DNA of 64,000 nucleotides from an uncultured Prevotellaceae bacterium (lineage in GTDB: Bacteria > Bacteroidota > Bacteroidia > Bacteroidales > Bacteroidaceae): assembly GCA_902774815.1 (NCBI GenBank), contig CACYJV010000010.1, forward strand, positions 1-64,000, in the 5' to 3' direction. Positions 30,358-39,438 of this stretch are shown here, piece after piece. The notes below the pieces were generated by a model that saw nothing but the letters and a program-made list of their open reading frames with translations, was not told the DNA's origin and did no database searches. The translations under genes were made by a program, and so were the position numbers. How positions within the stretch are numbered: position 1 is the stretch's first letter; each line of letters starts with the position of its first letter.

Positions 30358-32019
30358 TCATTTAACTTTGAGCAACTCCTTGGCGTTGTCAATGGCAGCC
30401 TCGGTGATGTTGCTTCCACTGAGCATTTGGGCAATTTCGCGGACTCGCTCGTTGTCATCCAACTGCTGCATGTGGCTGATCGTGCCTGAAGGACTCTCCT
30501 CCTTGCTGACACGGTAGTGTGTAGTGCCCAAGGCAGCAATCTGCGGCAAGTGGGTGATGCTGATAACCTGCCGGTCGGCGGCTCCCATCTCACGCATAAT
30601 CTCGGCCATCTGCTCGGCAACACGACCACTGACACCAGTGTCTATTTCGTCGAACACGATGGTTGGCAGTTTGACAGCACCACTGATCATGGCTTTCAAC
30701 GAAAGCATGACACGGGCTATCTCACCACCCGATGCAACCTCACTGACAGGCATGAGAGCCGTACTCTTGTTGGCACTGAACAGGAACGCGACAGTGTCGA
30801 TGCCATCGGCAGAGAGGGGCTTGGTCCCGAGCGACACCTCGAAGCGTACATTGGGGATTCCCAGCGGAACCAGACGCGTGTGCATCTCCTGTTCAATCTT
30901 CTTGGCAGCCTTTTCGCGAGTGGTCGTAAGCTTCTTTGCCAGCTGTTCACATTTCTGACGGAGTTCCTCCACACGAGCCTCTTGCTGTCGGAGTTCCTCA
31001 TCACTATTGTCAATCTGCGAAAGCTGGTGGTTTATGTTGTCGAGTTGCTGAAGCAGTTCGTCAATACTGCTCACGTGGAACTTCTGCTGCAAGGTATAGA
31101 TGAGGTCAAGCCGGCTGTTCACTTCTTCAAGTTGACGTGGGTCAAAATCGGTCTGTTCAAGCTTGTCGGCAATCTCCTCGCTGATGTCTTTCAGTTCGAT
31201 GAATGCTGAGTCAGCACGTTCTGCCAGTTCGCCCATAGCGGGGAAGATACGCTCAAGTGAACGCATCTGACTGCTGAATGTACGTAGTTGCTGCACAATT
31301 CCTGTATTCTCAGCCGTCAGCAGACAGTCAGCCTCGTAGAGCGACGACTTGATTTCCTCTGCATGGCTCATCAGTTCGCTTTGTTGTTCAAGTTCTTCCT
31401 GCTCACCAGCAGTCAGGCGTGCCTCGCTGAGTTCTTTCTGTTGGAAACGCAAAAAGTCTTCGTTGTCGCGACTCTCCTGCAACGATTGCCGCAACTGTTC
31501 CAATTGTTGACGGGCCTGTATGTAGGCTTTGAAGGCATCGCCATAAGCCTTTCGCTGATCATCGTTGCCGGCTATGATATCGACTACACTCAGTTGGAAG
31601 TCCTCTTTGCGCAGCAGCAGATTTTGATGCTGGCTGTGTATGTCAATGAGACGGTCACCTAACTCGCGCATCTGCGTCAGGGTGACAGGACTGTCGTTGA
31701 TGAAGGCACGACTCTTGCCACTTGCCGTGATCTCACGACGCACGATACAATCGCTCTCGTCGTAGTCAAGGTCATGTTCGATGAAGAAAGGTTTGAAATC
31801 GTAGTGCTTCAGGTCGAAGTGGGCTTCTACAACACAGCGGTCGGCACCAGCACGTAGTTGCCTCACGTCGGCACGGTTGCCAAGCAGCAACCCCAAAGCA
31901 CCGAGGATGATGCTCTTGCCCGCACCGGTTTCGCCCGTAATGACCGAGAACCCTGGTTGGAAGGCAATATCGAGTTCCTCAATAAGCGTAAAGTTCTTGA
32001 TGTATAGTTGTTTCAGCAT
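30358..32019 (-). CDS. recN: DNA repair protein RecN
   Basis: 553 residues, normal for RecN. The SMC-like ATPase head has the N-terminal F-T-L-I-E-E-L-D-I-A-F and Walker A G-E-T-G-A-G-K-S. Two long coiled-coil segments (about 160-360) flank a central region. The C-terminal head half has the signature V-A-S-G-G-E-I-A-R and Walker B I-V-F-D-E-I-D-T-G-V-S-G. It acts in the cytoplasm on double-strand break ends to promote recombination. It is cotranscribed with dnaN and porD upstream. Confidence 0.95.
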   Translation of the reverse strand: MLKQLYIKNFTLIEELDIAFQPGFSVITGETGAGKSIILGALGLLLGNRADVRQLRAGADRCVVEAHFDLKHYDFKPFFIEHDLDYDESDCIVRREITASGKSRAFINDSPVTLTQMRELGDRLIDIHSQHQNLLLRKEDFQLSVVDIIAGNDDQRKAYGDAFKAYIQARQQLEQLRQSLQESRDNEDFLRFQQKELSEARLTAGEQEELEQQSELMSHAEEIKSSLYEADCLLTAENTGIVQQLRTFSSQMRSLERIFPAMGELAERADSAFIELKDISEEIADKLEQTDFDPRQLEEVNSRLDLIYTLQQKFHVSSIDELLQQLDNINHQLSQIDNSDEELRQQEARVEELRQKCEQLAKKLTTTREKAAKKIEQEMHTRLVPLGIPNVRFEVSLGTKPLSADGIDTVAFLFSANKSTALMPVSEVASGGEIARVMLSLKAMISGAVKLPTIVFDEIDTGVSGRVAEQMAEIMREMGAADRQVISITHLPQIAALGTTHYRVSKEESPSGTISHMQQLDDNERVREIAQMLSGSNITEAAIDNAKELLKVK

Positions 32020-32037
32020 GATGTTGTCGTAGCAAGA

Positions 32038-32946
32038 CTATTCCTTGATTTTCTCCCAGGCGTTGTTCTGGCTGGCATTGATGCCGAAAAGGATGTCGTA
32101 AACGCTTTCTTTCTCTTTCTGAGTGCCCTTGCCTTTGTAGATATTGGCCAGCTCATCGCGCTTGTAGTCGGTCCATATCTGGGGGAGCATGCTCAGCGGC
32201 TTGTCCTCATGGCACTTCTTCAGCTGCTCCTGAAGGGCTGTAGTGATGGCTGTACGTCCGCGTTCAGCATTGTTCACCATCTCGTCGAGACCTAACCGAT
32301 AATAGTCATACTGCAACTGGCGGAACGGTTTCATGGCACCATCGAGATAGTCGTTGATGATGGCAAAGCGGTTACGGTCGTTGTCGAAGGCCTTCCATCC
32401 TGTGAAACTCAAGTTCTGGGCGTTGTTGGCCAAGTTCATGCAGCGCTGCAGCACGTCCTCACCTCCCATAGGTGAGAAACTGTCGAGGTCGAGTCCTATG
32501 ATGAGGAATGCATAGTAGGCAATGAGTGCCGTCAGCTGGTTATCGATGGTTTCCTCGTTGAATTCCAGTTGATCGAACTGACTGAATGCGAAGTTGAAGT
32601 CAGCATCGCGGTTGTTATAGAGCGTAGTGGTGTAAGCCGAGTTATAGACAGGCCGGTTAGCCTGGATGAGGGCCGTACAGGTAAAGAGGTTGTTGTCCTT
32701 GTCGTATTTAGTCACGGTGACATTGAAGTTGCAGACGATACGCTCGTTCTTCTGGAACTGCAAGTTGGTCCACTGCCTATCGTTGATGAACTGTTCGAGC
32801 GTCTGTTGCAGACTCTCAAACACGCTCACGTCGGTACCTTGTATCTGGTTGTGGTTGATGTTCACCTTGGCCTGCAGTTCCTGGGCCATCATTTGCCCTG
32901 TACAGAGCAGCGCGACCATCAACACGAACGTTCTCAGTTTCTTCAT
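32038..32946 (-). CDS. porD: PorD/DUF4835 family periplasmic protein
   Basis: 302 residues with a signal peptide (to about Q-M-M-A-Q-E). The family features are visible: Q-I-Q-G-T-D-x-S-V-F-E-S-L near the start, then F-N-E-E-T-I-D-N-Q-L-T-A-L-I-A-Y-Y-A-F-L-I-I-G-L-D-L-D-S-F-S-P-M-G-G in the middle. DUF4835 members are named PorD in type IX secretion, although their mechanistic role is not well defined. A type IX plug-like gene sits nearby at 38083. It lies between the exonuclease gene and recN with short gaps. Confidence 0.85.
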   Translation of the reverse strand: MKKLRTFVLMVALLCTGQMMAQELQAKVNINHNQIQGTDVSVFESLQQTLEQFINDRQWTNLQFQKNERIVCNFNVTVTKYDKDNNLFTCTALIQANRPVYNSAYTTTLYNNRDADFNFAFSQFDQLEFNEETIDNQLTALIAYYAFLIIGLDLDSFSPMGGEDVLQRCMNLANNAQNLSFTGWKAFDNDRNRFAIINDYLDGAMKPFRQLQYDYYRLGLDEMVNNAERGRTAITTALQEQLKKCHEDKPLSMLPQIWTDYKRDELANIYKGKGTQKEKESVYDILFGINASQNNAWEKIKE

Positions 32947-32973
32947 TTGTCAGTAACCTTAATTATATATTGG

Positions 32974-33831
32974 TCAACTCTTACCGAAATTCTTCAGCCG
33001 GATGCGTGTGAGCACCTGCTTGGTGTTGCCCGTGAAGTCACTCGTCATAATCCAGTTGTAGTAGCCGGGATCACGATTGAGCACGTCGACGACGGCCTGT
33101 CCCTTGTACTTGCCGAAGTTGAAATATTCCTGTCGGCGCGGTTTACCTTCCTCATCGAGGAGTACATTGCCCTTTGCATCGGTCAAAGTACGCCAGACGA
33201 TGCGTCCGGCAAAGTCAACGTTGTCATTAGTCTTCGAGAAAGCAGCCAGTTCACTCATGTCGTTATGAAGCACGCGGTCAGGTTCTTCCTGCACGCCAGG
33301 TGCATAGCGCTCAAGTTCACCCATAAGCACACGATAGGTGGCTTCGGTATCTTGGTCAGCACGATGGGCTTCGAAGTCATCCTCCATCTTTCGTCCACAG
33401 TAGAACTTGTAGGCGGCAGCCAAATTGCGACGCTCCATCTTGTGGAAGATGGTCTGCACATCGACGAGGTTGCACTTGCCAAAGTCGAAGTCAATACCTG
33501 CACGCAGGAACTCCTCAGCCAGCATCGGTACATCGAAGTGATTGCTGTTGAATCCGGCGAAGTCACAACCATCAAAGGCCTCGTTCAGTCGTGGAGCCAG
33601 CTCCTTGAAGGTGGGAGCACTGGCTACATCTTCGTTGGTTATGCCAGTGAGCTGCACCACTTCATCGGGAATGGTGCACATGGGATTGACGAAGATGTTC
33701 TGCCGTTCTTCTTTCCCGTCGGGATAAACCTTGATATATGAGATTTGAATGATCCTGTCTTTAACAAGATCAAGCCCCGTTGTCTCCAAGTCGAAGACAA
33801 CGAGGGGCTTAGTCAGATTGAGTTGCATCAT
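32974..33831 (-). CDS. DEDDh 3'-5' exonuclease (DNA polymerase III epsilon-like)
   Basis: 285 residues. Exonuclease motif I is F-D-L-E-T-T-G (D14, E16), motif II lies in the N-S-N-H-F-D region, and motif III H-R-A-D-Q-D fits the DEDDh subclass. The C-terminal extension (about 200-285) includes F-N-F-G-K-Y-K-G-Q. It could be the proofreading subunit or a separate repair or RNA exonuclease; position immediately after dnaN supports a replication role. It starts 8 bases after the dnaN stop. Confidence 0.88.
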   Translation of the reverse strand: MMQLNLTKPLVVFDLETTGLDLVKDRIIQISYIKVYPDGKEERQNIFVNPMCTIPDEVVQLTGITNEDVASAPTFKELAPRLNEAFDGCDFAGFNSNHFDVPMLAEEFLRAGIDFDFGKCNLVDVQTIFHKMERRNLAAAYKFYCGRKMEDDFEAHRADQDTEATYRVLMGELERYAPGVQEEPDRVLHNDMSELAAFSKTNDNVDFAGRIVWRTLTDAKGNVLLDEEGKPRRQEYFNFGKYKGQAVVDVLNRDPGYYNWIMTSDFTGNTKQVLTRIRLKNFGKS

Positions 33832-33839
33832 AATGGGGA

Positions 33840-34964
33840 TTAGTCGTTGAGCAGCATGGGCATGATCAGCATGAGCACATCCTCGTTCTCAGGCTGCGTG
33901 ACGGGGATGATGAGGCCTGCACGACTAGGATCGGCCAGTTCCATCTGCACTTCTTCGCTCTGCAGATTGTTCAGGATTTCCGAGAGCGAGGTGCCCTTGA
34001 AGCCGATGCTCATTGACTGACCTGTATACTCGCAGTTGACGACTTCCTTGGCGCTGGTGGCGAAGTCGATGTCTTCCGACGACACTTCCAACCTACCTGC
34101 ATCCAGACGGAGGCGCACGAGTTGACTGCTCTCGCTGGCGAAGGGAAGCACACGCTTCAGTGCACCGATGAACGAGCGACGGTCAATGGTCAGCTGGTTG
34201 GGGTTATTCTGCGGAATCACCGAGTTGTAGTTGGGATAACGACCCTCGATGAGCCGGCAGGTAAGCACACCGTCGGCAAAGCTGATTTCAGCAGAACGGT
34301 CGTCGAACTTGATGACCACATCGCCACCATCTTTGCCCAATACGTTTTTCAGCAACGTAGCCGGCTTCTTCGGAAGGATGAATGCAGCGGGAGCTTCGCT
34401 CTTGATAGCGTAGTCCTTGTTGCGCACCAGCTTGTGGCCGTCGCTGGCAACCACGTTCAGGCAGTCCTGCGTGAGGTCGAAGTAGATGCCATTCATCACG
34501 GGGCGCAACTCGTCCTGTGCAGTTGCAAACAGCGAACGCGAGATGTTGTCGGCCAGTACCGACGAATTGATGGTGATGACAGTAGCGCCATCGGGCATCT
34601 GCTGTGTGCGGGGATATTCGTCAGCGTTCTGAGCGGTGAAGTTATACAGACCATTCTGATACAGAATCTTGATGGTGTAGTTCTCTGTGTTCACCTCGAA
34701 GGTAAGGGGCTGCTCAGGCAATTCCTTCATGGTGTCGAGCAGTTTGCGGTTGGGAACGGCAAAACTGCCTTCGCCATCAACTTCGTCGAGTGCCAGTACC
34801 GAACGCATGACGTTCTCGCTGTCGCTGGCTGTAATGAAGAGCTGCTGGTTTCTTACTTCGAACAGAAAACTGTCGAGGATAGGCAGAGAGTTCTTGCTAT
34901 TGATGACTCGTGCCAAGGTCTGTAGACGGCTGCTCAGGGCAGTGCTTGATAATGTAAATCTCAT
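33840..34964 (-). CDS. dnaN: DNA polymerase III beta subunit (sliding clamp)
   Basis: 374 residues, with three repeated clamp domains of about 120 residues and the typical N-terminal M-R-F-T-L-S-S-T-A-L-S-S-R-L-Q and C-terminal P-V-T-Q-P-E-N-E-D-V-L-M-L-I-M-P-M. Forms the dimeric ring that tethers replicative polymerase. It heads a five-gene minus-strand operon with the exonuclease, porD, recN and the TPR protein. dnaA is not nearby, so this is not an obvious origin region. Confidence 0.96.
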   Translation of the reverse strand: MRFTLSSTALSSRLQTLARVINSKNSLPILDSFLFEVRNQQLFITASDSENVMRSVLALDEVDGEGSFAVPNRKLLDTMKELPEQPLTFEVNTENYTIKILYQNGLYNFTAQNADEYPRTQQMPDGATVITINSSVLADNISRSLFATAQDELRPVMNGIYFDLTQDCLNVVASDGHKLVRNKDYAIKSEAPAAFILPKKPATLLKNVLGKDGGDVVIKFDDRSAEISFADGVLTCRLIEGRYPNYNSVIPQNNPNQLTIDRRSFIGALKRVLPFASESSQLVRLRLDAGRLEVSSEDIDFATSAKEVVNCEYTGQSMSIGFKGTSLSEILNNLQSEEVQMELADPSRAGLIIPVTQPENEDVLMLIMPMLLND

Positions 34965-35005
34965 TGGTATACGGTTTTGTTGTTATTATTTCGCTAATAT
35001 CCCAC

Positions 35006-35037
35006 AAAATTACAAAAATCAATTGGTCAAAACAAAA
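35006..35037 (-). promoter_or_regulatory. Promoter of the dnaN operon
   Basis: Minus-strand TTTG (35034-35037), a 20-base spacer and TAATTTTG (35006-35013), 41 bases before the start codon. Confidence 0.65.
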
Positions 35038-35130
35038 AAATAGCCGAAAAAGTTTCTCGATTTAGAACAATTTTAGTAATTTCGCAAGCGAATTCAACAA
35101 AAACAACATTTTTTACAAATAGAAAAAGAT

Positions 35131-35550
35131 ATGGAATTACAAGGAAGAGTGATTGCTGAGACTCCCGAGAGAAGTGGTACATCGGCAAGAGGAGAATGGA
35201 AAGCGAAAGATTATGTAATAGAAACTCACGAGCAATATCCGAAAAAGATGGTTTTCTCTGTGTTTGGTTCTGATCGTTTGGCTCGTTTCAACGTTCAGGT
35301 AGGCCAAGAGGTGCTCGTCTCATTCGATATTGATGCCCATGAATATAATGGCCGTTGGTTCAACAGCATCCGCGCCTATGACGTACGCCAGGTAGATCCT
35401 GCTCAGTATGGCACAGTTCCGCCAGCTCAGCCTGCACCGTTTACACAGGCTCCCGTTGCGGGGACCGCTCCAGCTGCTCAGCCTGCAGCACCATTCCCAC
35501 CAGCTCCGGCTCCTGCCGAAGGTGATAGTGCCGACGACCTGCCCTTCTAA
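35131..35550 (+). CDS. DUF3127 domain protein
   Basis: 139 residues. The OB-like DUF3127 domain occupies about 1-90 (M-E-L-Q-G-R-V-I, then W-K-A-K-D-Y-V-I-E-T and F-D-I-D-A-H-E-Y-N-G-R-W-F-N). A Pro/Ala/Gln-rich flexible tail follows and ends in D-D-L-P-F. That acidic D-D-L-P-F tip resembles the single-stranded-DNA-binding protein C-terminus, so a nucleic-acid-related role is plausible but unproven. It is a single gene, divergent from dnaN and followed by a strong hairpin. Confidence 0.88.
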   Translation: MELQGRVIAETPERSGTSARGEWKAKDYVIETHEQYPKKMVFSVFGSDRLARFNVQVGQEVLVSFDIDAHEYNGRWFNSIRAYDVRQVDPAQYGTVPPAQPAPFTQAPVAGTAPAAQPAAPFPPAPAPAEGDSADDLPF

Positions 35551-35579
35551 GGCATACATCCCGATGTGGAGAACATAAT

Positions 35580-35614
35580 TTACGGCTCGTTTTGCAATGC
35601 AAAGCGGGCCGTAA
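35580..35614. terminator. Hairpin between DUF3127 gene and rpsP
   Basis: TTACGGC...GCCGTAA extends inward to a 16-bp stem with G-T pairs and a three-base loop. The following CCTTATTC is only weakly T-rich, so terminator efficiency is uncertain. It lies between convergent genes. Confidence 0.6.
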
Positions 35615-35736
35615 CCTTATTCAATACTCAAAAAAAAAGAATGTCACGAACATTGTCGCAACATTCCCATCGTTTCATGCTGTAGCCGTTCTCACCACAG
35701 AGGTGATGCAGCCATCAGCCATAGCTTCCAGCTTCT

Positions 35737-36258
35737 TTATGCCTCGGCGGGAGCTTCCTCTGCGGGAGCAGCCTGTGCCTCAGCCTCTGCCATAGCGGCA
35801 GCAGCCTTCTTCTCGGCCACCTTCTTAGCGATAGCCTCGTTCACCTGCTTCTCAGCTTCAAGACTCTTGGCGGCAGCTTCTTTCTTGGCCTTGGCCTCGC
35901 CCTGACGGACAGCTTCAAGACCCTTCTCCTTTGCCTGCTTCCAAGCGTCGAACTTTGCCTGACATGCAGCCTCGTCGAAAGCGCCCTTCTTCACACCACC
36001 ACGGAGGTGCTTCATCAGGTAAACGCCCTCACGACTGAGGATGTTGCGAACGGTGTCGGTGGGCTGAGCGCCAACCTCTACCCAGTAGAGGGCACGCTCG
36101 AAATTCAAATCTACGGTAGCGGGATTGGTATTAGGATTGTACATACCAATCTTCTCAGTGAAACGACCATCACGTGGTGCACGAGCGTCAGCGATCACGA
36201 TACGATAAACGGCGTAGCCTTTGCGACCACCGCGCTGCAATCTGATTTTTGTTGCCAT
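35737..36258 (-). CDS. rpsP: 30S ribosomal protein S16
   Basis: 173 residues. The conserved S16 core is in the first about 80 residues ([17 protein letters not shown], then G-x-Y-N-P). It is followed by a Lys/Ala/Glu-rich tail ending [10 protein letters not shown]. The proteobacterial protein is about 80-90 residues; such long tails are usual in Bacteroidota. It has its own promoter (-7 box at 36321-36328). Confidence 0.95.
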   Translation of the reverse strand: MATKIRLQRGGRKGYAVYRIVIADARAPRDGRFTEKIGMYNPNTNPATVDLNFERALYWVEVGAQPTDTVRNILSREGVYLMKHLRGGVKKGAFDEAACQAKFDAWKQAKEKGLEAVRQGEAKAKKEAAAKSLEAEKQVNEAIAKKVAEKKAAAAMAEAEAQAAPAEEAPAEA

Positions 36259-36320
36259 TTTTTTGTTGTTTTGTTTGTTAAATTTTTGAATTTCATGCTA
36301 CTATCTCGTAATAGCGGCTG

Positions 36321-36328
36321 CAAAGGTA
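36321..36328 (-). promoter_or_regulatory. -7 box of rpsP
   Basis: Minus-strand TACCTTTG, 62 bases before the start. No -33 at ideal spacing. Confidence 0.55.
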
Positions 36329-36429
36329 CAAAAAAGATGAGAGATGAAGACTGAAGGACAAAAGTTTTTCTTCGAAAGGGAGTCTGCTTTAGTCTTTTTT
36401 AACTGTTTTCGACTTTTTAACTATAATCT

Positions 36430-36461
36430 TTTGCTTGTTTCACGCTATTCTATTACATTTG
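36430..36461 (+). promoter_or_regulatory. Promoter of the HD-domain gene
   Basis: TTTG (36430-36433), a 20-base spacer and TACATTTG (36454-36461), 26 bases before the ATG at 36488. Confidence 0.65.
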
Positions 36462-36487
36462 CAGAAAATTATTTGCAGCTATCGCCA

Positions 36488-37135
36488 ATGGAAACCAACG
36501 TGAGTCTCGACCTGATGCAGTTTGTTGAAACCAACATCCTGCCAAAATATGTTGACTTCGGGCGCAGTCATGGACTTGCCCACGTCCAGCGCGTCATTGA
36601 GCGCAGCCTGAAACTGGCACGTCAGACAGGCGTCGACATGAACATGGCATACACCGTGGCGGCCTATCACGACATCGGAATGAGCGGCCCACGCGCCATC
36701 CATCACATCACGGGCGGCAAGATTCTGGCTGCTGACCAGCGACTACGCCGATGGTTCAGTGCCGACCAAATGCGTGTCATGCGCGAAGCTATTGAGGATC
36801 ACCGCGCATCATTGAGCCATGCACCGCGAAGCATTTATGGAAAAATCGTGGCCGAGGCCGATCGCGACCTGTTGCCCGAGGTGGTGTTCCGCCGCACGGT
36901 ACAGTTTGGACTCGAAAACTATCCCGAGAAGACACGCGAGGAGCATTGGCAGCGGTTCCATGAGCATATGCTGAGCAAGTATTCGACCCATGGCTACATC
37001 ACCCTCTGGATTCCCAACTCGCCCAACGAACAGTACCTCAAACAGATACGCTCTACCATTGCCGACGTAAACGCACTGAAGGCCGAGTTCGACAAGTACT
37101 ACGACGAAGAGACTCAAGCTAAAGCAGAACACTAA
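36488..37135 (+). CDS. HD-domain phosphohydrolase
   Basis: 215 residues from the ATG at 36488. The earlier in-frame ATG at 36344 precedes the promoter and is rejected. It contains the HD-superfamily metal ligands: H-G-L-A-H-V-Q-R-V near residue 25, A-A-Y-H-D-I-G near 57, and further His residues in I-H-H-I-T-G-G. Members hydrolyse nucleotides or other phosphates; the substrate is not predictable. The C-terminal half is helical and charged. The GYF-domain gene follows 23 bases later in the same direction. Confidence 0.85.
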   Translation: METNVSLDLMQFVETNILPKYVDFGRSHGLAHVQRVIERSLKLARQTGVDMNMAYTVAAYHDIGMSGPRAIHHITGGKILAADQRLRRWFSADQMRVMREAIEDHRASLSHAPRSIYGKIVAEADRDLLPEVVFRRTVQFGLENYPEKTREEHWQRFHEHMLSKYSTHGYITLWIPNSPNEQYLKQIRSTIADVNALKAEFDKYYDEETQAKAEH

Positions 37136-37158
37136 AACCGAAACAAACAATCAACAAT

Positions 37159-38028
37159 ATGAAATATTTCATTGTAGAAAACAACAAACAGGCCGGCCCC
37201 TTCAGCATCTATGAACTGAAGGACAAGGGCATCGGCAGTGAAACTTTGGTGTGGGCTGAAGGAATGACCGACTGGACGCCGGCATGGAAAGTGGAGGAAC
37301 TTCGCAACTTCCTCTTCAACACGAAGGACACGTCGACACCACCTCCTCTGCCCGAGGACACACCCGTCGAAGCAGAACCCCTTCCTAATGATGCTTCACC
37401 GCTCACAACAGAGCGTCCTGCCAAAGGTTCTTCATGCTTGAAGCGACTCTTCATTGCATTCTTGGGACTCCTTGTGTGTCTGGCCGTTGCGATGGCTGTG
37501 TCATGTCCATCCAAACAAGATCATAAGGACCGCATTCGCGAGAAGATTTCGCTTGCTTTGGAAAAGCAACAAGCCAAGAATGCCAACCTGTTTGGCGTGG
37601 GTGTTGGCATGGTTCGCCACCTTTTGACCGACCAGATTCTCGACCGCGTGCTTGAAGAGATGGTGGACTTCCACAACTACTACGTCTATTCAAAGTGCAC
37701 CATCAACACCGGAGGCAAGGACAAGAACATCTCCTATGGTGCGTTGGGACATGTCTTCACCATGAACGAGGACGATATCTCACGCTACATCGATGAGCAC
37801 AATCCCCTTTCGGGTTTTGAACCAGCCCCGTCTGCCAGCATTGGTAACGACACGACGGCAACTCGTCCCAATGCCGATTTGATAGACGACATCCAGGAAG
37901 AACTCATCGGTTCGGTAGGGCGCATCGTGAAAAAGCAAATAGGCGAGCGCACCGACAGCACTACCAGCGATGCGCTGGAAAAGATTATCGATGGTGTGAC
38001 CGACATGCTGCGTAATCAGGTAAAATAA
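37159..38028 (+). CDS. GYF-like (DUF4339) domain membrane protein of unknown function
   Basis: 289 residues. Residues 1-55 form a GYF_2/DUF4339 module (Y-F-I-V-E-N-N-K-Q-A-G-P-F-S-I-Y-E-L and W-A-E-G-M-T-D-W-T-P). A Pro-rich linker and one membrane helix (about 97-112) follow. The remainder is an extracytoplasmic domain with S-Y-G-A-L-G-H-V-F-T, somewhat like DUF4359. GYF modules bind proline-rich peptides, so it may connect a cytoplasmic partner to an envelope domain. No enzymatic motif is seen. It is probably in an operon with the HD gene. Confidence 0.75.
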   Translation: MKYFIVENNKQAGPFSIYELKDKGIGSETLVWAEGMTDWTPAWKVEELRNFLFNTKDTSTPPPLPEDTPVEAEPLPNDASPLTTERPAKGSSCLKRLFIAFLGLLVCLAVAMAVSCPSKQDHKDRIREKISLALEKQQAKNANLFGVGVGMVRHLLTDQILDRVLEEMVDFHNYYVYSKCTINTGGKDKNISYGALGHVFTMNEDDISRYIDEHNPLSGFEPAPSASIGNDTTATRPNADLIDDIQEELIGSVGRIVKKQIGERTDSTTSDALEKIIDGVTDMLRNQVK

Positions 38029-38082
38029 TGGAGGCTGCCTCCCCCACCCTCTTCAAATGTTGGGCTGAATAAGGAATAGTGT

Positions 38083-39351
38083 ATGCAGTTGAGAAAAGAA
38101 AGTATGAGAGTATTGCAGATGTTGCTGCTGATGGACATGCTGTTGTTGGGCAAGACTCAGGCTGAGGCACAACGCCACGAGGTACTCAGCGATCGCATCG
38201 CATCGCTACAGGTAGTGGCCGGTGGCGACTGGATGTCGTTGCCAGTGCTTACCATGGGCAGTGGCGAACGATTGAGCATCGACTTCGACGACCTTACCCA
38301 CGAATACCACCGCTATGTCTATAAGGTGGAGCATTGCGAGGCCGACTGGACCGTTTCGGAGGACATCTTCGTCAGCGACTACATTGCCGGTTTCAACGAC
38401 GGACAGCCCATCGACGACCTGGAAGAGTCGCTCAACACCAACGTGCTCTACACCCACTACCGACTGAAACTACCCAATGCCCAGTGCCGCATGAAGCTAA
38501 GTGGCAACTACCAGGTAACCATCTACGACGAGGGCGACGACGACGAACCCGTTTTGCGCGTTTGCTTCATGATGGTGGAACCGCTGATGGGAGTCGCCAT
38601 GGGCGTCACCACCAACACAGACATCGACATCAACAATGCCCACCAACAAGTGGAAATGCAACTGAGCTACGGCAAACTGCTCGTTACCGACCAACAGCGA
38701 CAACTGAAGATCGTGGTCATGCAGAATGGGCGGTGGGACAATGCTGTGTGGAACCCGACGCCCCAGTTTGCCATGTCCGACGGCCTGCGTTGGCAGCATT
38801 GCCGCGACCTGATTTTTGCCGGTGGCAACGAATACCGCAAGTTCGAGATGCTCGACGTCACCCATACCACCATGGGACTGGAGTCGGTCCATTGGGACGG
38901 GCAGGCCTATCACGCCTATATCTGGCCCGACGAGCCACGCCCCAGCTACGTCTACGACGAGGATGCCAACGGTGCCTTCCTCATTCGCAACAGCGATAAC
39001 TTCGAGATTGACCGCACCAGCGAGTACATGCTTGCCCACTTCACATTGCCTTCGCCCGAGGTTGAGGGCACTGTCTACCTGAACGGCAACTGGACCAACG
39101 ACCGTTTCTTGCCGGAGTATGCCATGGAGTACAATCCTGAGCGCCATGCCTATGAGGCCGTCATACCCCTGAAGCAGGGCTATTACTCGTACCAATACCT
39201 CCTTATGCGCGATGATGGCACGCTGGAGCCGTTCCCCACCGAGGGCTGTTTCTATCAGACGGAGAACGTCTACCAAGCCTTGGTCTACTATCGTGGCATT
39301 GGCGAGCGCACCGATCGCCTTGTTGGCTACGGCCGTGTTTCCACCCGTTGA
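38083..39351 (+). CDS. Type IX secretion plug-like protein (DUF5103 family)
   Basis: 422 residues. A hydrophobic signal segment follows M-R-V-L-Q-M-L-L-L, so the ATG at 38104 is an alternative start. Mature sequence carries the DUF5103 N-terminal domain (L-S-I-D-F-D-D-L, Y-K-V-E-H-C-E-A-D-W, H-Y-R-L-K-L-P) and C-terminal immunoglobulin-like strands (G-T-V-Y-L-N-G-N-W-T-N-D-R). In characterised type IX systems, members of this family close the periplasmic side of the SprA pore. It is not linked to other por genes except porD, about 5 kb away. A hairpin follows at 39405. Confidence 0.85.
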   Translation: MQLRKESMRVLQMLLLMDMLLLGKTQAEAQRHEVLSDRIASLQVVAGGDWMSLPVLTMGSGERLSIDFDDLTHEYHRYVYKVEHCEADWTVSEDIFVSDYIAGFNDGQPIDDLEESLNTNVLYTHYRLKLPNAQCRMKLSGNYQVTIYDEGDDDEPVLRVCFMMVEPLMGVAMGVTTNTDIDINNAHQQVEMQLSYGKLLVTDQQRQLKIVVMQNGRWDNAVWNPTPQFAMSDGLRWQHCRDLIFAGGNEYRKFEMLDVTHTTMGLESVHWDGQAYHAYIWPDEPRPSYVYDEDANGAFLIRNSDNFEIDRTSEYMLAHFTLPSPEVEGTVYLNGNWTNDRFLPEYAMEYNPERHAYEAVIPLKQGYYSYQYLLMRDDGTLEPFPTEGCFYQTENVYQALVYYRGIGERTDRLVGYGRVSTR

Positions 39352-39404
39352 GGTCAATAGGTGTTTCTTTTTTAATCCTTTGAGATTATCATAATTATGA
39401 CCTT

Positions 39405-39438
39405 CTTTTGGTGCCGAGAACCTGCTCAGCACCAAAAG
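39405..39438. terminator. Hairpin downstream of the type IX plug gene
   Basis: Perfect 10-bp stem CTTTTGGTGC (39405-39414) / GCACCAAAAG (39429-39438) with a 14-base loop. The 3' arm runs directly into the first array unit. No long T-run follows, so it may be a processing or stability hairpin instead. Confidence 0.5.
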
